The notes beneath the pieces are model-generated. The model searched no databases. It was not told where the DNA came from and saw nothing but the letters and a program-made list of their open reading frames with translations. Shown here in pieces: positions 46,889 to 55,564 of a DNA stretch of 64,000 nt. Numbering within the stretch: the stretch's first letter is position 1; each line of letters starts with the position of its first letter. Both the position numbers and the translations under genes were made by a program. Origin of the DNA: Alphaproteobacteria bacterium (GTDB lineage: Bacteria > Pseudomonadota > Alphaproteobacteria > UBA7887); assembly GCA_030739735.1 (NCBI GenBank), contig JASLYQ010000004.1:91021-155020 (forward strand), given 5' to 3'.

Positions 46889-47218
46889 TCAAGTCACTGA
46901 GGGCTCGTCCACCACCGCACTGCGACCACGATCAGTCAGCTTACAGACTAACCAATCCGGTTTGACCGGATTGCTGATCCAGGGCGCTGCCCAGCCCTGC
47001 TTGACACAACTGCGGATAGTGCGCGGCGAAATTGCGGCACCACTGTCGTCGAACAATGGCAGCTTCCCACCCGGCTGATCGAGGCCACGGCGCAAATAGC
47101 GCACCTGTGCGGCGGTCGGCCGCACACCCGCCAGCTCATTCGGTCCCGCCTTCCCCGCGGCCCCGTTGAGCTTGCGCTCTACTCCGGTTCTAGTGATGGC
47201 TCTTCCTCCCGCCAACAC
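46889..47218 (-). CDS. conserved hypothetical small protein
   Basis: Up to 109 residues. The core from about residue 34 reads TAAQVRYLRRGLDQPGGKLP, LFDDSGAAISPRTIRSCVKQ and WAAPWISNPVKPDWLVCKLT, a pattern I associate with small winged-helix-like hypothetical proteins in alphaproteobacteria. The function is unknown. The frame begins at a GTG; GGGAGGAAG lies six codons further in, so the true start is unclear. Confidence 0.6.
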   Translation of the reverse strand: MLAGGRAITRTGVERKLNGAAGKAGPNELAGVRPTAAQVRYLRRGLDQPGGKLPLFDDSGAAISPRTIRSCVKQGWAAPWISNPVKPDWLVCKLTDRGRSAVVDEPSVT

Positions 47219-47617
47219 TCTATGATCACCGTCGCGCCACGCATTTTCAGGCTAGCGTCGTCAGCGTCCGATGACCTGTTTGGGCTCGTATCATAGACAT
47301 AGCTGTTCAAGTCGAGCAAGAGCGAGATCACTTCACCGTGCAGGACTTTGCAAGGGCATAACTGATTCCAGAGGCAACCTCGCCCTCGTCTATCTTGCGA
47401 TTGTGGGTCGGCATGGGCCCCGCTGACTGCTCTGGGAGAGCCTACCTAGTGTCTTGTCAAGCAATTGCGGACCGGATTTTAGGACCTTCGTCAGGGCCTG
47501 GGTCAGCTCGCGTATAGAGGGCAAACAGAAACCTTGACCTTGGTTAAGTACGCTACTCGGCTTCAACCTTTATGCTCTTGGTTTGAGCCTTACCCAAACG
47601 TGAGAAGAGTAGCTTCC
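47219..47617. other. about 400-bp stretch without a supported gene
   Basis: Read on both strands, this gap between the small hypothetical gene and the hemerythrin-like gene shows only short frames without domain-like content. It presumably carries the promoters of the two divergent neighbours, but no box is clear enough to mark. Confidence 0.5.
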
Positions 47618-48058
47618 ATGAAACTTACCGATGCCCTTTTAGGCGAGCATGCCGTCATATACGAGCTGTTCGACTACGTGCGCGACACCATCCTGAAGAG
47701 CGATGACATCCGGGACATCCGCGGTGTCGGCGCCGTATTAGAAAGACTTATCATTTCACATGCTCAGATCGAGGACGATTTTCTGTTTCCTCGCCTCGAA
47801 TCTCACCTTGGGCCGATGGGGCCACTCGCCGTGATGCGTCACGAACATCGCGAGATCGCAGAACTTCTCAAAGCCGCCAAGTCTGAAACCGACATCGCCA
47901 CTCTAAAAGGTGTTATTGGCCAGTTCTTGGAGTTGGCCCATGGTCATTTCCAAAAAGAGGAAATGGTGTTGTTCGACATGGCCCGGCAGAGCCTTGACGA
48001 GGCAACTTTAAAAGAGTTGGGGCAGGAGTGGGCAGCACGCCGAAACGTCAACTGCTAG
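47618..48058 (+). CDS. hemerythrin-like (HHE domain) cation-binding protein
   Basis: About 146 residues from the ATG at 47618, where family similarity starts (MKLTDALLGEHAVIYELFDYV). His and Glu residues of the four-helix bundle are visible in GEHAVIY, SHAQIEDDFLFPRLE, RHEHREI and AHGHFQKEEMVLF, which can hold a di-iron centre for O2 or NO binding or repair of iron centres. It stands alone. The 217 bp after it hold nothing supportable. Confidence 0.88.
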   Translation: MKLTDALLGEHAVIYELFDYVRDTILKSDDIRDIRGVGAVLERLIISHAQIEDDFLFPRLESHLGPMGPLAVMRHEHREIAELLKAAKSETDIATLKGVIGQFLELAHGHFQKEEMVLFDMARQSLDEATLKELGQEWAARRNVNC

Positions 48059-48275
48059 GGCTGCATGGGCACGGCCAATAGAGGCAGGACCACCTAGATC
48101 GCCAGATGATGTACAACCGCGGGCACGGGCAGCTGTTCAGAGCATGAAGTGCGGCATGTCGGTCTATGCCGTCCTTGACGAGATCGATAAACAGTCGCCT
48201 TAGCTCGAATGGACCTTGTCGGGCATGCCGTCGATATTCAGCAACCTCGCCAACTAGCACGAGCCGCTGCTACCG

Positions 48276-49157
48276 CTATTCGTCAGCGTCACCGTATATC
48301 TTATCGAAGGTCCAGACGTCCTCAAAGCCGATCAGGGTGTTGAAATCGCTGAAGGCCATCATCGGCGTCTCCACTTCCGCGCTGCCACCGGTGCGCTTGA
48401 GGGTGGCATAGACCGAGGATAACGAGGCGCCCACGGCGAGAAACCCAGTGGCCGGGTAGATGGCAATGCGGTAGCCGATCTCGGCCAGGTGCTCAGCGGG
48501 GAGAACCGGTGTGCGGCCACCTTCCACCATGTTGGCTAGACAGGGGGCGTCGAACTCAGCGCAGATGCGTGCCATCTCGGCCTCGCTCTCAGGCGACTCG
48601 ACGAAAAGCACGTCGGCGCCTGCCGCCAAAAAGGCCCCGGCCCGGCGCAACGCCTCATCGAGGCCGTGCGTGGTGCGCGCATCGGTGCGGGCGACGATGA
48701 GCAGGTTTTCGTCCTCGCGGCTGTCCACAGCGACCTTTATCTTGGTTACCATGTCCTCCATCGGGATAACGCGCCGACCCAGCGTATGCCCGCATTTCTT
48801 GGGAAACTCCTGGTCCTCAAGCTGGATGCCGGCAGCGCCTGCAGCTTCATAATAGCGCACCGTGTGGCGCACATTGAGCGCGCCGCCATAGCCGGTGTCG
48901 GCATCGGCGATGAGCGGCGTCTCGGTCACGTCCACCAGATGACGCACGCGGTCAACCATCTCGGTCAAGGTCGCAAACCCCGCATCCGCTAGGCCGAGAT
49001 AGGAGGCGGAGACGCCATAGCCCGTCATGTAGAGCGCATCGAAACCCTCGCTATCGGCGATGCGCGCGGAGATCCCGTCAAATACCCCCGGCGCCACGAT
49101 CAACCCGCCGCCCTCAAAGCAAGTGCGCAAGGCCTTTCGTTTCTCTCTGGCGGTCAT
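48276..49157 (-). CDS. isocitrate lyase/PEP mutase superfamily enzyme
   Basis: About 293 residues from the ATG at 49157 (GGGAGG 8 bp upstream). A (beta/alpha)8 barrel with DADTGYGG for Mg2+ binding and the KKCGH active-site loop, which places it with the C-C or P-C bond lyases such as methylisocitrate lyase, oxaloacetate hydrolase or carboxyphosphonoenolpyruvate mutase. The exact reaction cannot be decided. The Cys in KKCGH favours a lyase. It is divergent from the hyuA remnant and amidase. Confidence 0.87.
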   Translation of the reverse strand: MTAREKRKALRTCFEGGGLIVAPGVFDGISARIADSEGFDALYMTGYGVSASYLGLADAGFATLTEMVDRVRHLVDVTETPLIADADTGYGGALNVRHTVRYYEAAGAAGIQLEDQEFPKKCGHTLGRRVIPMEDMVTKIKVAVDSREDENLLIVARTDARTTHGLDEALRRAGAFLAAGADVLFVESPESEAEMARICAEFDAPCLANMVEGGRTPVLPAEHLAEIGYRIAIYPATGFLAVGASLSSVYATLKRTGGSAEVETPMMAFSDFNTLIGFEDVWTFDKIYGDADE

Positions 49158-49219
49158 CTCTGGCACCTCCCTCTCCTATGTTGATAGCATGGTGCCGACG
49201 AGCGAGGGGAGAGTCACGC

Positions 49220-49480
49220 GTGATCCGATCGTGTGTCGACGTCGGAAGAACATTCACTGACCTGGCCCTGATAGACGGCGCGATCAGGACGGTGACGTTC
49301 AACAAATTTTCGACCACGCCCGAGGCCCCGTCGCAGGCATCATCGACGGCGCGTTTGAGGTTTACGATATGGCAAATATCGCGCCGGCCGATATGGGTCA
49401 ATTCTTCCACGATGGCGCCACCGTCCGCCCGTGCCAGAATGCGATGCCACGCCGGACGGCGAAGTACTGATGCCGCTCAA
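49220..49480 (+). pseudogene. N-terminal remnant of a hydantoinase A / 5-oxoprolinase-type protein
   Basis: From a GTG the frame reads CVDVGRTFTDLALIDG, the N-terminal ATPase-like motif of HyuA proteins (normally DVGGTFTD), then TFNKFSTTPEAPSQ. A frameshift near 49335 moves the similarity to another frame (IIDGAFEVYDMANIAPADMG, then QFFHDGATV), which soon ends. The other 85 percent of a HyuA protein is missing, so this is a deletion remnant directly before the amidase. Confidence 0.75.
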
Positions 49481-49546
49481 CGATAACGCGATGTCCGTGC
49501 TGCTTACCGGCATCCTTCTGCTTCTCACTATTCCCGAGGCTGCCAT

Positions 49547-50950
49547 ATGATCGATCTCGATATCACGACCCTAGCACCGCACATCGCGCGCCGCGACATC
49601 TCGCCGGTCGAGCTGACGCAGGCCTATCTCGATCGCATCGCAACGCATAGTAATCTCAATGCCTATATCTCCGTCGATCGCGAACGCGCGCTCGGCGCTG
49701 CGCGGCGCGCTGAAGCCGAGATCGCCAGAGGAAACTATCGTGAGCCATTGCACGGGGTGCCGCTCGCCGTGAAAGATCTGTTCAAGGTTAAAGGCATGGC
49801 GCGCACGTGCGGCTCGGCCTTCTTCCGAGAGGCGCCTGCCACGGAGAATGCCACCTCCGTCGCCCGCCTCGAGGCGGCCGGCGCCATCATTCTTGGCCTG
49901 CTCAATCTGCATGAGTTCGCTTTCGGCCCCACCGGAGTCAATCCGCATCACGGCAGTGCTCGCAACCCCTGGAACCCTAACTGTGTCAGTGGCGGCTCGA
50001 GCAGCGGCTCGGGCTGTGCCACAGCAGCACATCTTGGTGCGGCAACGCTGGGCACGGACACCGGCGGCTCGATCCGCATTCCTGCCTCCCTCTGCGGCGT
50101 GGTCGGACTGAAGCAGACTTACGGGCTGGTCAGCCGCCACGGCATCTATCCGCTCAGCGAGCGCTTCGACCATGGTGGACCCTTGACCCGCAGCGTCAGC
50201 GACGCTGCCCTGATGCTTGCCGCCATCGCCGGCAAGGACCCCAACGACCCGAGCACCGCGGACGCCAAGACCGCCGATTACACAGCGGGGCTCGGCCAGC
50301 CCATTACGGGCATGCGCATTGCTTTACCCAACCCAATATTCTTCGACCACCTGCACCCCGAGATCGAGTCCGCCGTGCGTGCCGCCGCCACTGTGTTGGC
50401 GGATTTGGGGGCAAAAGTGGGGGAGATTGATCTGCCCTTCGATATCCGCACCGCCAACAAGGCCTGGGACATCCTGGCGCTAACGGACGGCTACCGCGTG
50501 CACAAGGCCCACTTGCGCGACCACGGCGAGACGCTGTCGCCGGACGTGCGCGAAAGACTGCTACGCGGGGGGGAGATGACGCCTGAACGTGCGGCGGAGT
50601 CGGAGACAATACGGGCCAAAACGATCGCCTCCATGTGCTCTCTGATGGCAGAGACAAACGCATTGCTTATGCCCACCACACCGATCCCGGCGGTGCCCAT
50701 CGAGAGCTGTGAAATCAAGATATCAGGCAAAGCGATCGATGCCGTCAAGGCGCTCGGCCGCCTCACGCGCCTAGCGGCGTTCACCGGCCAACCCGCCATC
50801 TCGGTGCCATGCGGCTTTACGGCGAGTGGCCTTCCCATCGGCCTGCAACTCGTAGGCCGATGGTACGGCGAAGCCGACCTGCTACGCCTCGCACATGCCT
50901 ACGAGCAGGCAACACCATGGCATAGACGGCGCCCGCCCCTGCGAAAATAA
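49547..50950 (+). CDS. amidase signature family hydrolase
   Basis: A 467-residue amidase signature enzyme. The Ser-cisSer-Lys triad is visible: Lys in VPLAVKDLFKVKG, the cis-Ser and flanking Gly/Ser in VSGGSSSGSGCATAA, and the nucleophilic Ser in GTDTGGSIRIPASLCG. It hydrolyses an amide; it could be a GatA-like or a catabolic amidase, but no gatB or gatC is near, so catabolic use is more likely. It follows a hydantoinase remnant, suggesting a former cyclic-amide degradation cluster. Confidence 0.9.
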   Translation: MIDLDITTLAPHIARRDISPVELTQAYLDRIATHSNLNAYISVDRERALGAARRAEAEIARGNYREPLHGVPLAVKDLFKVKGMARTCGSAFFREAPATENATSVARLEAAGAIILGLLNLHEFAFGPTGVNPHHGSARNPWNPNCVSGGSSSGSGCATAAHLGAATLGTDTGGSIRIPASLCGVVGLKQTYGLVSRHGIYPLSERFDHGGPLTRSVSDAALMLAAIAGKDPNDPSTADAKTADYTAGLGQPITGMRIALPNPIFFDHLHPEIESAVRAAATVLADLGAKVGEIDLPFDIRTANKAWDILALTDGYRVHKAHLRDHGETLSPDVRERLLRGGEMTPERAAESETIRAKTIASMCSLMAETNALLMPTTPIPAVPIESCEIKISGKAIDAVKALGRLTRLAAFTGQPAISVPCGFTASGLPIGLQLVGRWYGEADLLRLAHAYEQATPWHRRRPPLRK

Positions 50951-51189
50951 CGATGCGCCTCGCCTGCATCCTCACCAGCTTCTCACTGCCTTCGCACTGA
51001 CAACGCTGACGATGGCAGATGAGCATCTGGCCTTGGTGTTTGGCAATGGCGAATATCGGGTGCCAAGTTGACATCCGGCGAGCAAAAGCGGCACTGTTCG
51101 ACTTAGAAATGCGAGATGTGCTCGGCACAAAAACAAAATAACGCCGATCATGCACAAGTGGTGAAAATACCTATCGAATGGGGGAGACC

Positions 51190-51840
51190 ATGAAGCTCTA
51201 TTATGATCCTATCACGGTAAACTGCCGCAAGGTCGTTGCCGGCCTTGACCTTATCGGAGCCAGCTATGACGAGGAGCGGCTGAACTATTTCGGCGGCGAC
51301 CACAAGCAGGCGCCGTACACGGACATCAATCCCAATGCCGAGCTGCCGGCGCTGGTCGACGACGACCTGGTCCTGTGGGAGTCCAACGCCATCATGGTCT
51401 ATGCCAGCGAGAAGCTAGGCAACACCAACGTCTATTCCAACGATCCCAAGATCCGCGCCGACATGACGCGCTGGATGCTGTGGGAATCGAGCAAGTGGTT
51501 TGCCGCCTGCTACGTCTATCTGGTCGAGAATGTCGTCAAGCCGATTCTCGACGACGTGCCGGACCAGGGCGTGCTATCAGCGCACGGTCCGACCTTTCAC
51601 GGTCTGGCGACAATCTTCGAGAATACCCTGGCGGGACGCGAGTGGCTCTGCGACAATCAGACCACGATCGCCGATATTGCCATGGCCGCACCCATGCACC
51701 TGCACGCCGCGCAAAAACTGCCACTGGACGACTACCCTAGCATCCGAGCCTGGATAGCGCGCATCGAAGCCTTGCCCTGCTGGCAGCGGTCCGACCCGAT
51801 CCCGCACATCCCACCGGAGTTTCTCGCCAAGCTCGCTTGA
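51190..51840 (+). CDS. glutathione S-transferase family protein
   Basis: About 216 residues from the ATG at 51190, preceded by GGGGGAG. An N-terminal thioredoxin-like domain (KLYYDPITVNCRKV, ELPALVDDDLVLWESNAIM with the Glu-Ser glutathione contact) leads to a C-terminal helical domain with TIADIAMAAPM. The substrate is unknown. It converges on the SDR gene with an 8-bp gap. Confidence 0.9.
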   Translation: MKLYYDPITVNCRKVVAGLDLIGASYDEERLNYFGGDHKQAPYTDINPNAELPALVDDDLVLWESNAIMVYASEKLGNTNVYSNDPKIRADMTRWMLWESSKWFAACYVYLVENVVKPILDDVPDQGVLSAHGPTFHGLATIFENTLAGREWLCDNQTTIADIAMAAPMHLHAAQKLPLDDYPSIRAWIARIEALPCWQRSDPIPHIPPEFLAKLA

Positions 51841-51848
51841 AAAGGGGC

Positions 51849-52616
51849 TCACGGCAACGTGACGAGCCCGCCGGAAGCGACGTAGGTCTGGCCGGTTATG
51901 AAGCTCGCCGCATCGCTCAAGAGGAAATAGGTGAGCTCGGCAACATCGCCTGGCACGCCGGTGCGTGCAGCGGGTGTGCGGGCAACGATTTGCTGGCGTA
52001 TGTCATCGCTCATGTCTTTAGTCATGTCAGTGTCTATGAGGCCCGGCGCCACGCAGTTGACACGAACGGCGGGTCCGAATGCTGTCGCGCAATTGCGCGA
52101 GAAACCGATCACAGCGGACTTCGACGTGCCATAGGCGATCAGGCGATCTGGGCGGATACGGCTCGGTGCGATACCGTTAATAGAGGCGATACAGACGATG
52201 CGCCCATCACCACCCTCCCGCATGCTCTCCTTAGCCCGCCAGACGCAATGAAACTGGCCATCGAGATTGACCGACATGATGGTGCGCCAAAGCGCGACCG
52301 GCATCTCAGTATCGTCCTGAAACGAGGCGATGCCGGCATTCGTGACTAGCAGGTCGACAGGCCCCCTCTCGCTCTCGATGTCTGCAAACATGGCATCGGT
52401 CGCCTCGTACGACGCGACATCGGCCTGGTAGACCGCGCCGTCGCTCCCGGCCGCCCTCACCTGCTTCAACGTTTCGCCTGCCGCTTCGGCATTGCCTGCG
52501 TAATTGACCGCTACCCAGGCGCCCGCTTCAGCCAAGCGCGCACAGATCGCCCGCCCGATGCCACGCGAGCCACCCGTGACCAGTGCCACCCGGCCTTCGA
52601 ATTCTTTATCAGCCAT
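51849..52616 (-). CDS. short-chain dehydrogenase/reductase (FabG-like)
   Basis: About 255 residues from the ATG at 52616. Classical SDR with NAD(P) motif TGGSRGIG near residue 14, NAG at residues near 90, the catalytic Ser in CIASINGI and the Tyr-x3-Lys YGTSK. It resembles 3-oxoacyl-ACP reductase, but many family members act on other secondary alcohols. No fatty acid genes adjoin it. Confidence 0.9.
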   Translation of the reverse strand: MADKEFEGRVALVTGGSRGIGRAICARLAEAGAWVAVNYAGNAEAAGETLKQVRAAGSDGAVYQADVASYEATDAMFADIESERGPVDLLVTNAGIASFQDDTEMPVALWRTIMSVNLDGQFHCVWRAKESMREGGDGRIVCIASINGIAPSRIRPDRLIAYGTSKSAVIGFSRNCATAFGPAVRVNCVAPGLIDTDMTKDMSDDIRQQIVARTPAARTGVPGDVAELTYFLLSDAASFITGQTYVASGGLVTLP

Positions 52617-52835
52617 CTCCCGTCCCCTCCCGCACACGTCTCTCGCCTGTCACAGGGTATATCAGCTCCCTAAACTCACAAGGAAATCCGCCCCACCTAA
52701 GATTTTGACACAAGGATGGCACGGGGCTGAAAACGCGCGAAACGAGCCAAAAAAATAACGCGATAACAAAAATCAGTGCCAGATGTCGCACTCGCGGCAA
52801 CCATATTGCGTCACCTGGTTGGTCGGCTGCCTGGC

Positions 52836-53108
52836 AGTTCGGGCAAGCTCAACTCGATCGACGTCCTAACGAATTTTTTATCCCGCGTGACCTACAGCCT
52901 TGCATACGATCCAAGAACGGCCCAGAGTTCGTCGCCAAGGCAGACGGGAAATAGATAAAGGCAGTCGACGTCAAAACGGCCTACCTTGAGCCTGAGTCAC
53001 CCTGGAAAAGACTCTATCAAGAGATTCAATATTAGCTTTCGTGAAAAGCTCCTCGACGGAGAGGTCTTCTATTTTCTCAAAGAGGCGTATGTTCTGATCG
53101 CGCAGTAG
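52836..53108 (+). mobile_element. degraded IS3-family transposase (OrfB) fragment
   Basis: Broken frames match the C-terminal integrase core of IS3-type OrfB: SIDVLTNFFIPRDLQPC then IRSKNGPEFVAKA (normally IRSDNGPEF, so a catalytic Asp is lost), then a TAG, KTAYLEPESPW, and in another frame FNISFREKLLDGEVFYFLKE ending in TAG. Stops and shifts show it is long dead. No terminal inverted repeats could be found. It lies in a roughly 1.05-kb gene-free region. Confidence 0.7.
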
Positions 53109-53342
53109 CACAAACATTATATCACTAAGCAACCGTATTCGACCTTAGGTACAGACTACCAAAACCTGAAATCATTACCCCAATAAACCAAAGATCTCTC
53201 ATGTACTAACAATCAGTATAGACTAGTCAATGGGATTCGATCAGCGGAGCAAACCAGATCTTATACGAGTAACTCATCCTGAGAAACAGTGCCTTCCAGA
53301 AGAGTAATTCTTCGACAATTGTATGCCTACTGCGTGGGCTAA

Positions 53343-53522
53343 GCGCCCAAGATAGACGTCGAAACCGTCAAACATGGGCATTATCCAACCAGCGTGGGCG
53401 AACCCTCATCGACCGTAGTCACCCCTGCGGCAACAAATGCGATCTTCAACGCAGTTGACGCCCGCGCGCAGCACATGTCGATTACGCGCGAAGTCTTGCG
53501 CAAGGCCATGGCCAAAGCCTGA
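53343..53522 (+). pseudogene. C-terminal remnant of a molybdenum hydroxylase large subunit
   Basis: A 59-codon frame without start reads TSVGEPSSTVVTPAATNAIF, NAVDARAQHMSITREVLRKA to TGA. The xanthine/CO/aldehyde dehydrogenase large subunits end this way (VGEPP... then ANAIxDA and PITPE). Only the last few percent of such a gene remains, next to a dead IS3 fragment. Confidence 0.65.
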
Positions 53523-53693
53523 ACAGGCATCAGCACCAACACCAACACCCGGAGCTGCGCGAGAAACTACCCAGCTCCTTTTTGCCTAATCAGTTCACGA
53601 TTTGCTTAACAGGCCCCACGTGAATGCTGTTGCTCATCCGCGCGGATTGAGGGAACTTACCGGCGAGGCATAGGAATCTTGGGGTGAAAAGCT

Positions 53694-54854
53694 ATGACGA
53701 CGATGACGGCCATGACACGGGCAGAGCATGCTGAAGGCATGGCCGCCTATCATGCAGAGGGACAGAGACTGGCAGATAACATCGGCAATCGTGGGGCTGT
53801 GCGCTTCGGGCCGGACGGCGCGCTACACCCGGATATCGTCGCTGCCTATTGGCAACATGGCTACTACGTCTTCGAAGGCGCAGTCGGGACGGACGAGGTC
53901 GAAGCGCTGCGGCGCGACGTCAATACCATGCTGGAGCGCGCGCCGATAACGCCGGAGGCCGAGATCGATGCACAGGGACGCCCGGCGCTCGGCCTCGACT
54001 ATGCGCGCAGTCCTTATATTTTCATCAAGCCGCTCTCGGACCCGTGGGGCGGCACGGACATCCTCAACGGCCGCCACCCGAGCCAGATGGCCCAGCCGGC
54101 GCCCGAGTCGAACGCGCCCGACCAGGTGGTCTTCCTCATGTACGGCATGTGCCAAGCCATGCCAGCGGGACTTTGCGTCTATGGCCATCCACACCTGCTG
54201 GCCATCGCCGAAGCCATCAACGGCGCGGATTTTGTGCCCTACAACGATGCCATCTTCATTAAGCAACCGGGCTTAGGTGGCTCAGTCTCATGGCACCAGG
54301 ATGGCGTCACCCACTGGGATGCGCCAGATTGGGACGAAGGAATCCACGGCTTCAACTTTCAGGTCCAACTCTACCCCACCACGCCGGGCAACTGCCTCTG
54401 GGTGGTGCCGGGTACGCACAAGCTGGGACACATTGACATCAAGCGGTGGATGGCTGAGAACGACGGCGACGAACGGCTGCCGGGCGCCGTGCCGCTCACT
54501 TGCAAAGCTGGTGACGTCACCATGGTCAACAGGCAGATGCTGCATGGCTCGTTCGCCAACACCTCCGACGATCTGCGCGTTTCGCTCACCTTTGGCTTCC
54601 ATCGGCGCAGGTCGGTGTTGGGCGCCAGGGCGGTGCTTGGCGTCGGCGACCAGGATGTGCGCTACAACGAACAGCGCATTTTCGAGCGCGCCGCCGTTAT
54701 TACTGTCGCCATAGATGCGCGCCGCCGCGAGCATTCGCAAGAGACACCATTCGTCTACCGGCCGTTTGCCGGCAAGGAAGAGGAGTTCCGCTACGGCGGA
54801 CCAGCCGCCGAAAGAGTGCTGCGCGACTACTACCTCAAGGACTTGGCAATATAG
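53694..54854 (+). CDS. phytanoyl-CoA dioxygenase (PhyH) family protein
   Basis: A 386-residue Fe(II)/2-oxoglutarate oxygenase. The HxD of the metal triad is in SWHQDGVTHWD near residue 203, the distal His is in MLHGSFANTSDD near residue 283, and the Arg for 2-oxoglutarate is probably in LRVSLTFGFHRRR. PhyH proteins hydroxylate many small molecules; the substrate is unknown. Several Met codons open the frame; TTGGGGTG precedes the first. Flanked by gene remnants on both sides. Confidence 0.88.
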   Translation: MTTMTAMTRAEHAEGMAAYHAEGQRLADNIGNRGAVRFGPDGALHPDIVAAYWQHGYYVFEGAVGTDEVEALRRDVNTMLERAPITPEAEIDAQGRPALGLDYARSPYIFIKPLSDPWGGTDILNGRHPSQMAQPAPESNAPDQVVFLMYGMCQAMPAGLCVYGHPHLLAIAEAINGADFVPYNDAIFIKQPGLGGSVSWHQDGVTHWDAPDWDEGIHGFNFQVQLYPTTPGNCLWVVPGTHKLGHIDIKRWMAENDGDERLPGAVPLTCKAGDVTMVNRQMLHGSFANTSDDLRVSLTFGFHRRRSVLGARAVLGVGDQDVRYNEQRIFERAAVITVAIDARRREHSQETPFVYRPFAGKEEEFRYGGPAAERVLRDYYLKDLAI

Positions 54855-54925
54855 AGCCCCATCCTGTGCCGGAAGGACATGCCGTAAGCAGCCTAAGTAG
54901 ATGGTTGCGGAAATTCTAAAACAAC

Positions 54926-55159
54926 CTAACGGATTGCACAGTCGATGCAGATGTTGCTGTCCGGTACTACCGCCAGGCGCATCTCGCCGATAACCTCTCC
55001 ACAACTAACGCATTCGACGTAGCGCTGCAGATGCCAGGGCACCCCCCGCCGACGTCCAAGGTGATCTCGACAACCTGAAAATTCGGTGTCTCGGCGATGA
55101 TTTCTGTCTTAGCAACGTGGTAATAGCTCTGCCAAGGCCCGCTTGCCGATCTCTGTCAT
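54926..55159 (-). pseudogene. decayed small zinc-finger protein (DksA/TraR-type C4 finger)
   Basis: The minus strand encodes YVECVSCGEVIGEMRLAVVP then NICIDCAIR and TAG, the CxxC-x18-CxxC finger of DksA/TraR-like proteins. Upstream, protein-like sequence (HVAKTEIIAETPNFQVVEI) lies in another frame, offset at a run of six G near 55047, and a candidate start MTEIGKRALAEL lies in a third. Two shifts would be needed for one gene of about 78 residues. The remaining 400 bp before leuA show only a short GC-rich hairpin at 55412-55432. Confidence 0.35.
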
Positions 55160-55564
55160 ACTGTCTCTTCACAGTGACGGACGCACCGTTTAAGCTATAT
55201 TGCAGTTGCTTGCGCCTCGGAATTGGGCGTAAAGATGGGCTTGTCCTGGTTGCTTGGCTGCGATTTTCTGTGGCAAACGGGATTTGCGGCTCGGCGAATC
55301 CGTCAAAGTTGGCGGATCGTGCGGGCCAAAGATTTGATTCGGAAAGGGCTTTCCGGAGCCATGAGCGAGTGTCGCCAACACCGTCAGCGGGTCGCTCCCC
55401 GCATACGGCTAGCCAGCGCAAAAGCCGCTGGCCGGGCCCTGGCCTGCGCGCGCGTGCTCCCGAACGGCGGGGGTCTGCGACTTACCTGCCCCTGAGCGGC
55501 CGTTTCGGGCGCTCCGAGGTGATCGATTCGTGGATCCAACCCTGCATTTCAGGAGAGCAAACCG

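Noticed and set aside
54288..55004. 238-codon minus-strand frame over the PhyH gene
   Set aside because: Antisense to a full-length dioxygenase with metal ligands; no start context or family match.
55361..55495. 44-codon frame before leuA as a leucine leader peptide
   Set aside because: It has no run of Leu codons and no terminator/antiterminator pair was found, so attenuation is not supported.
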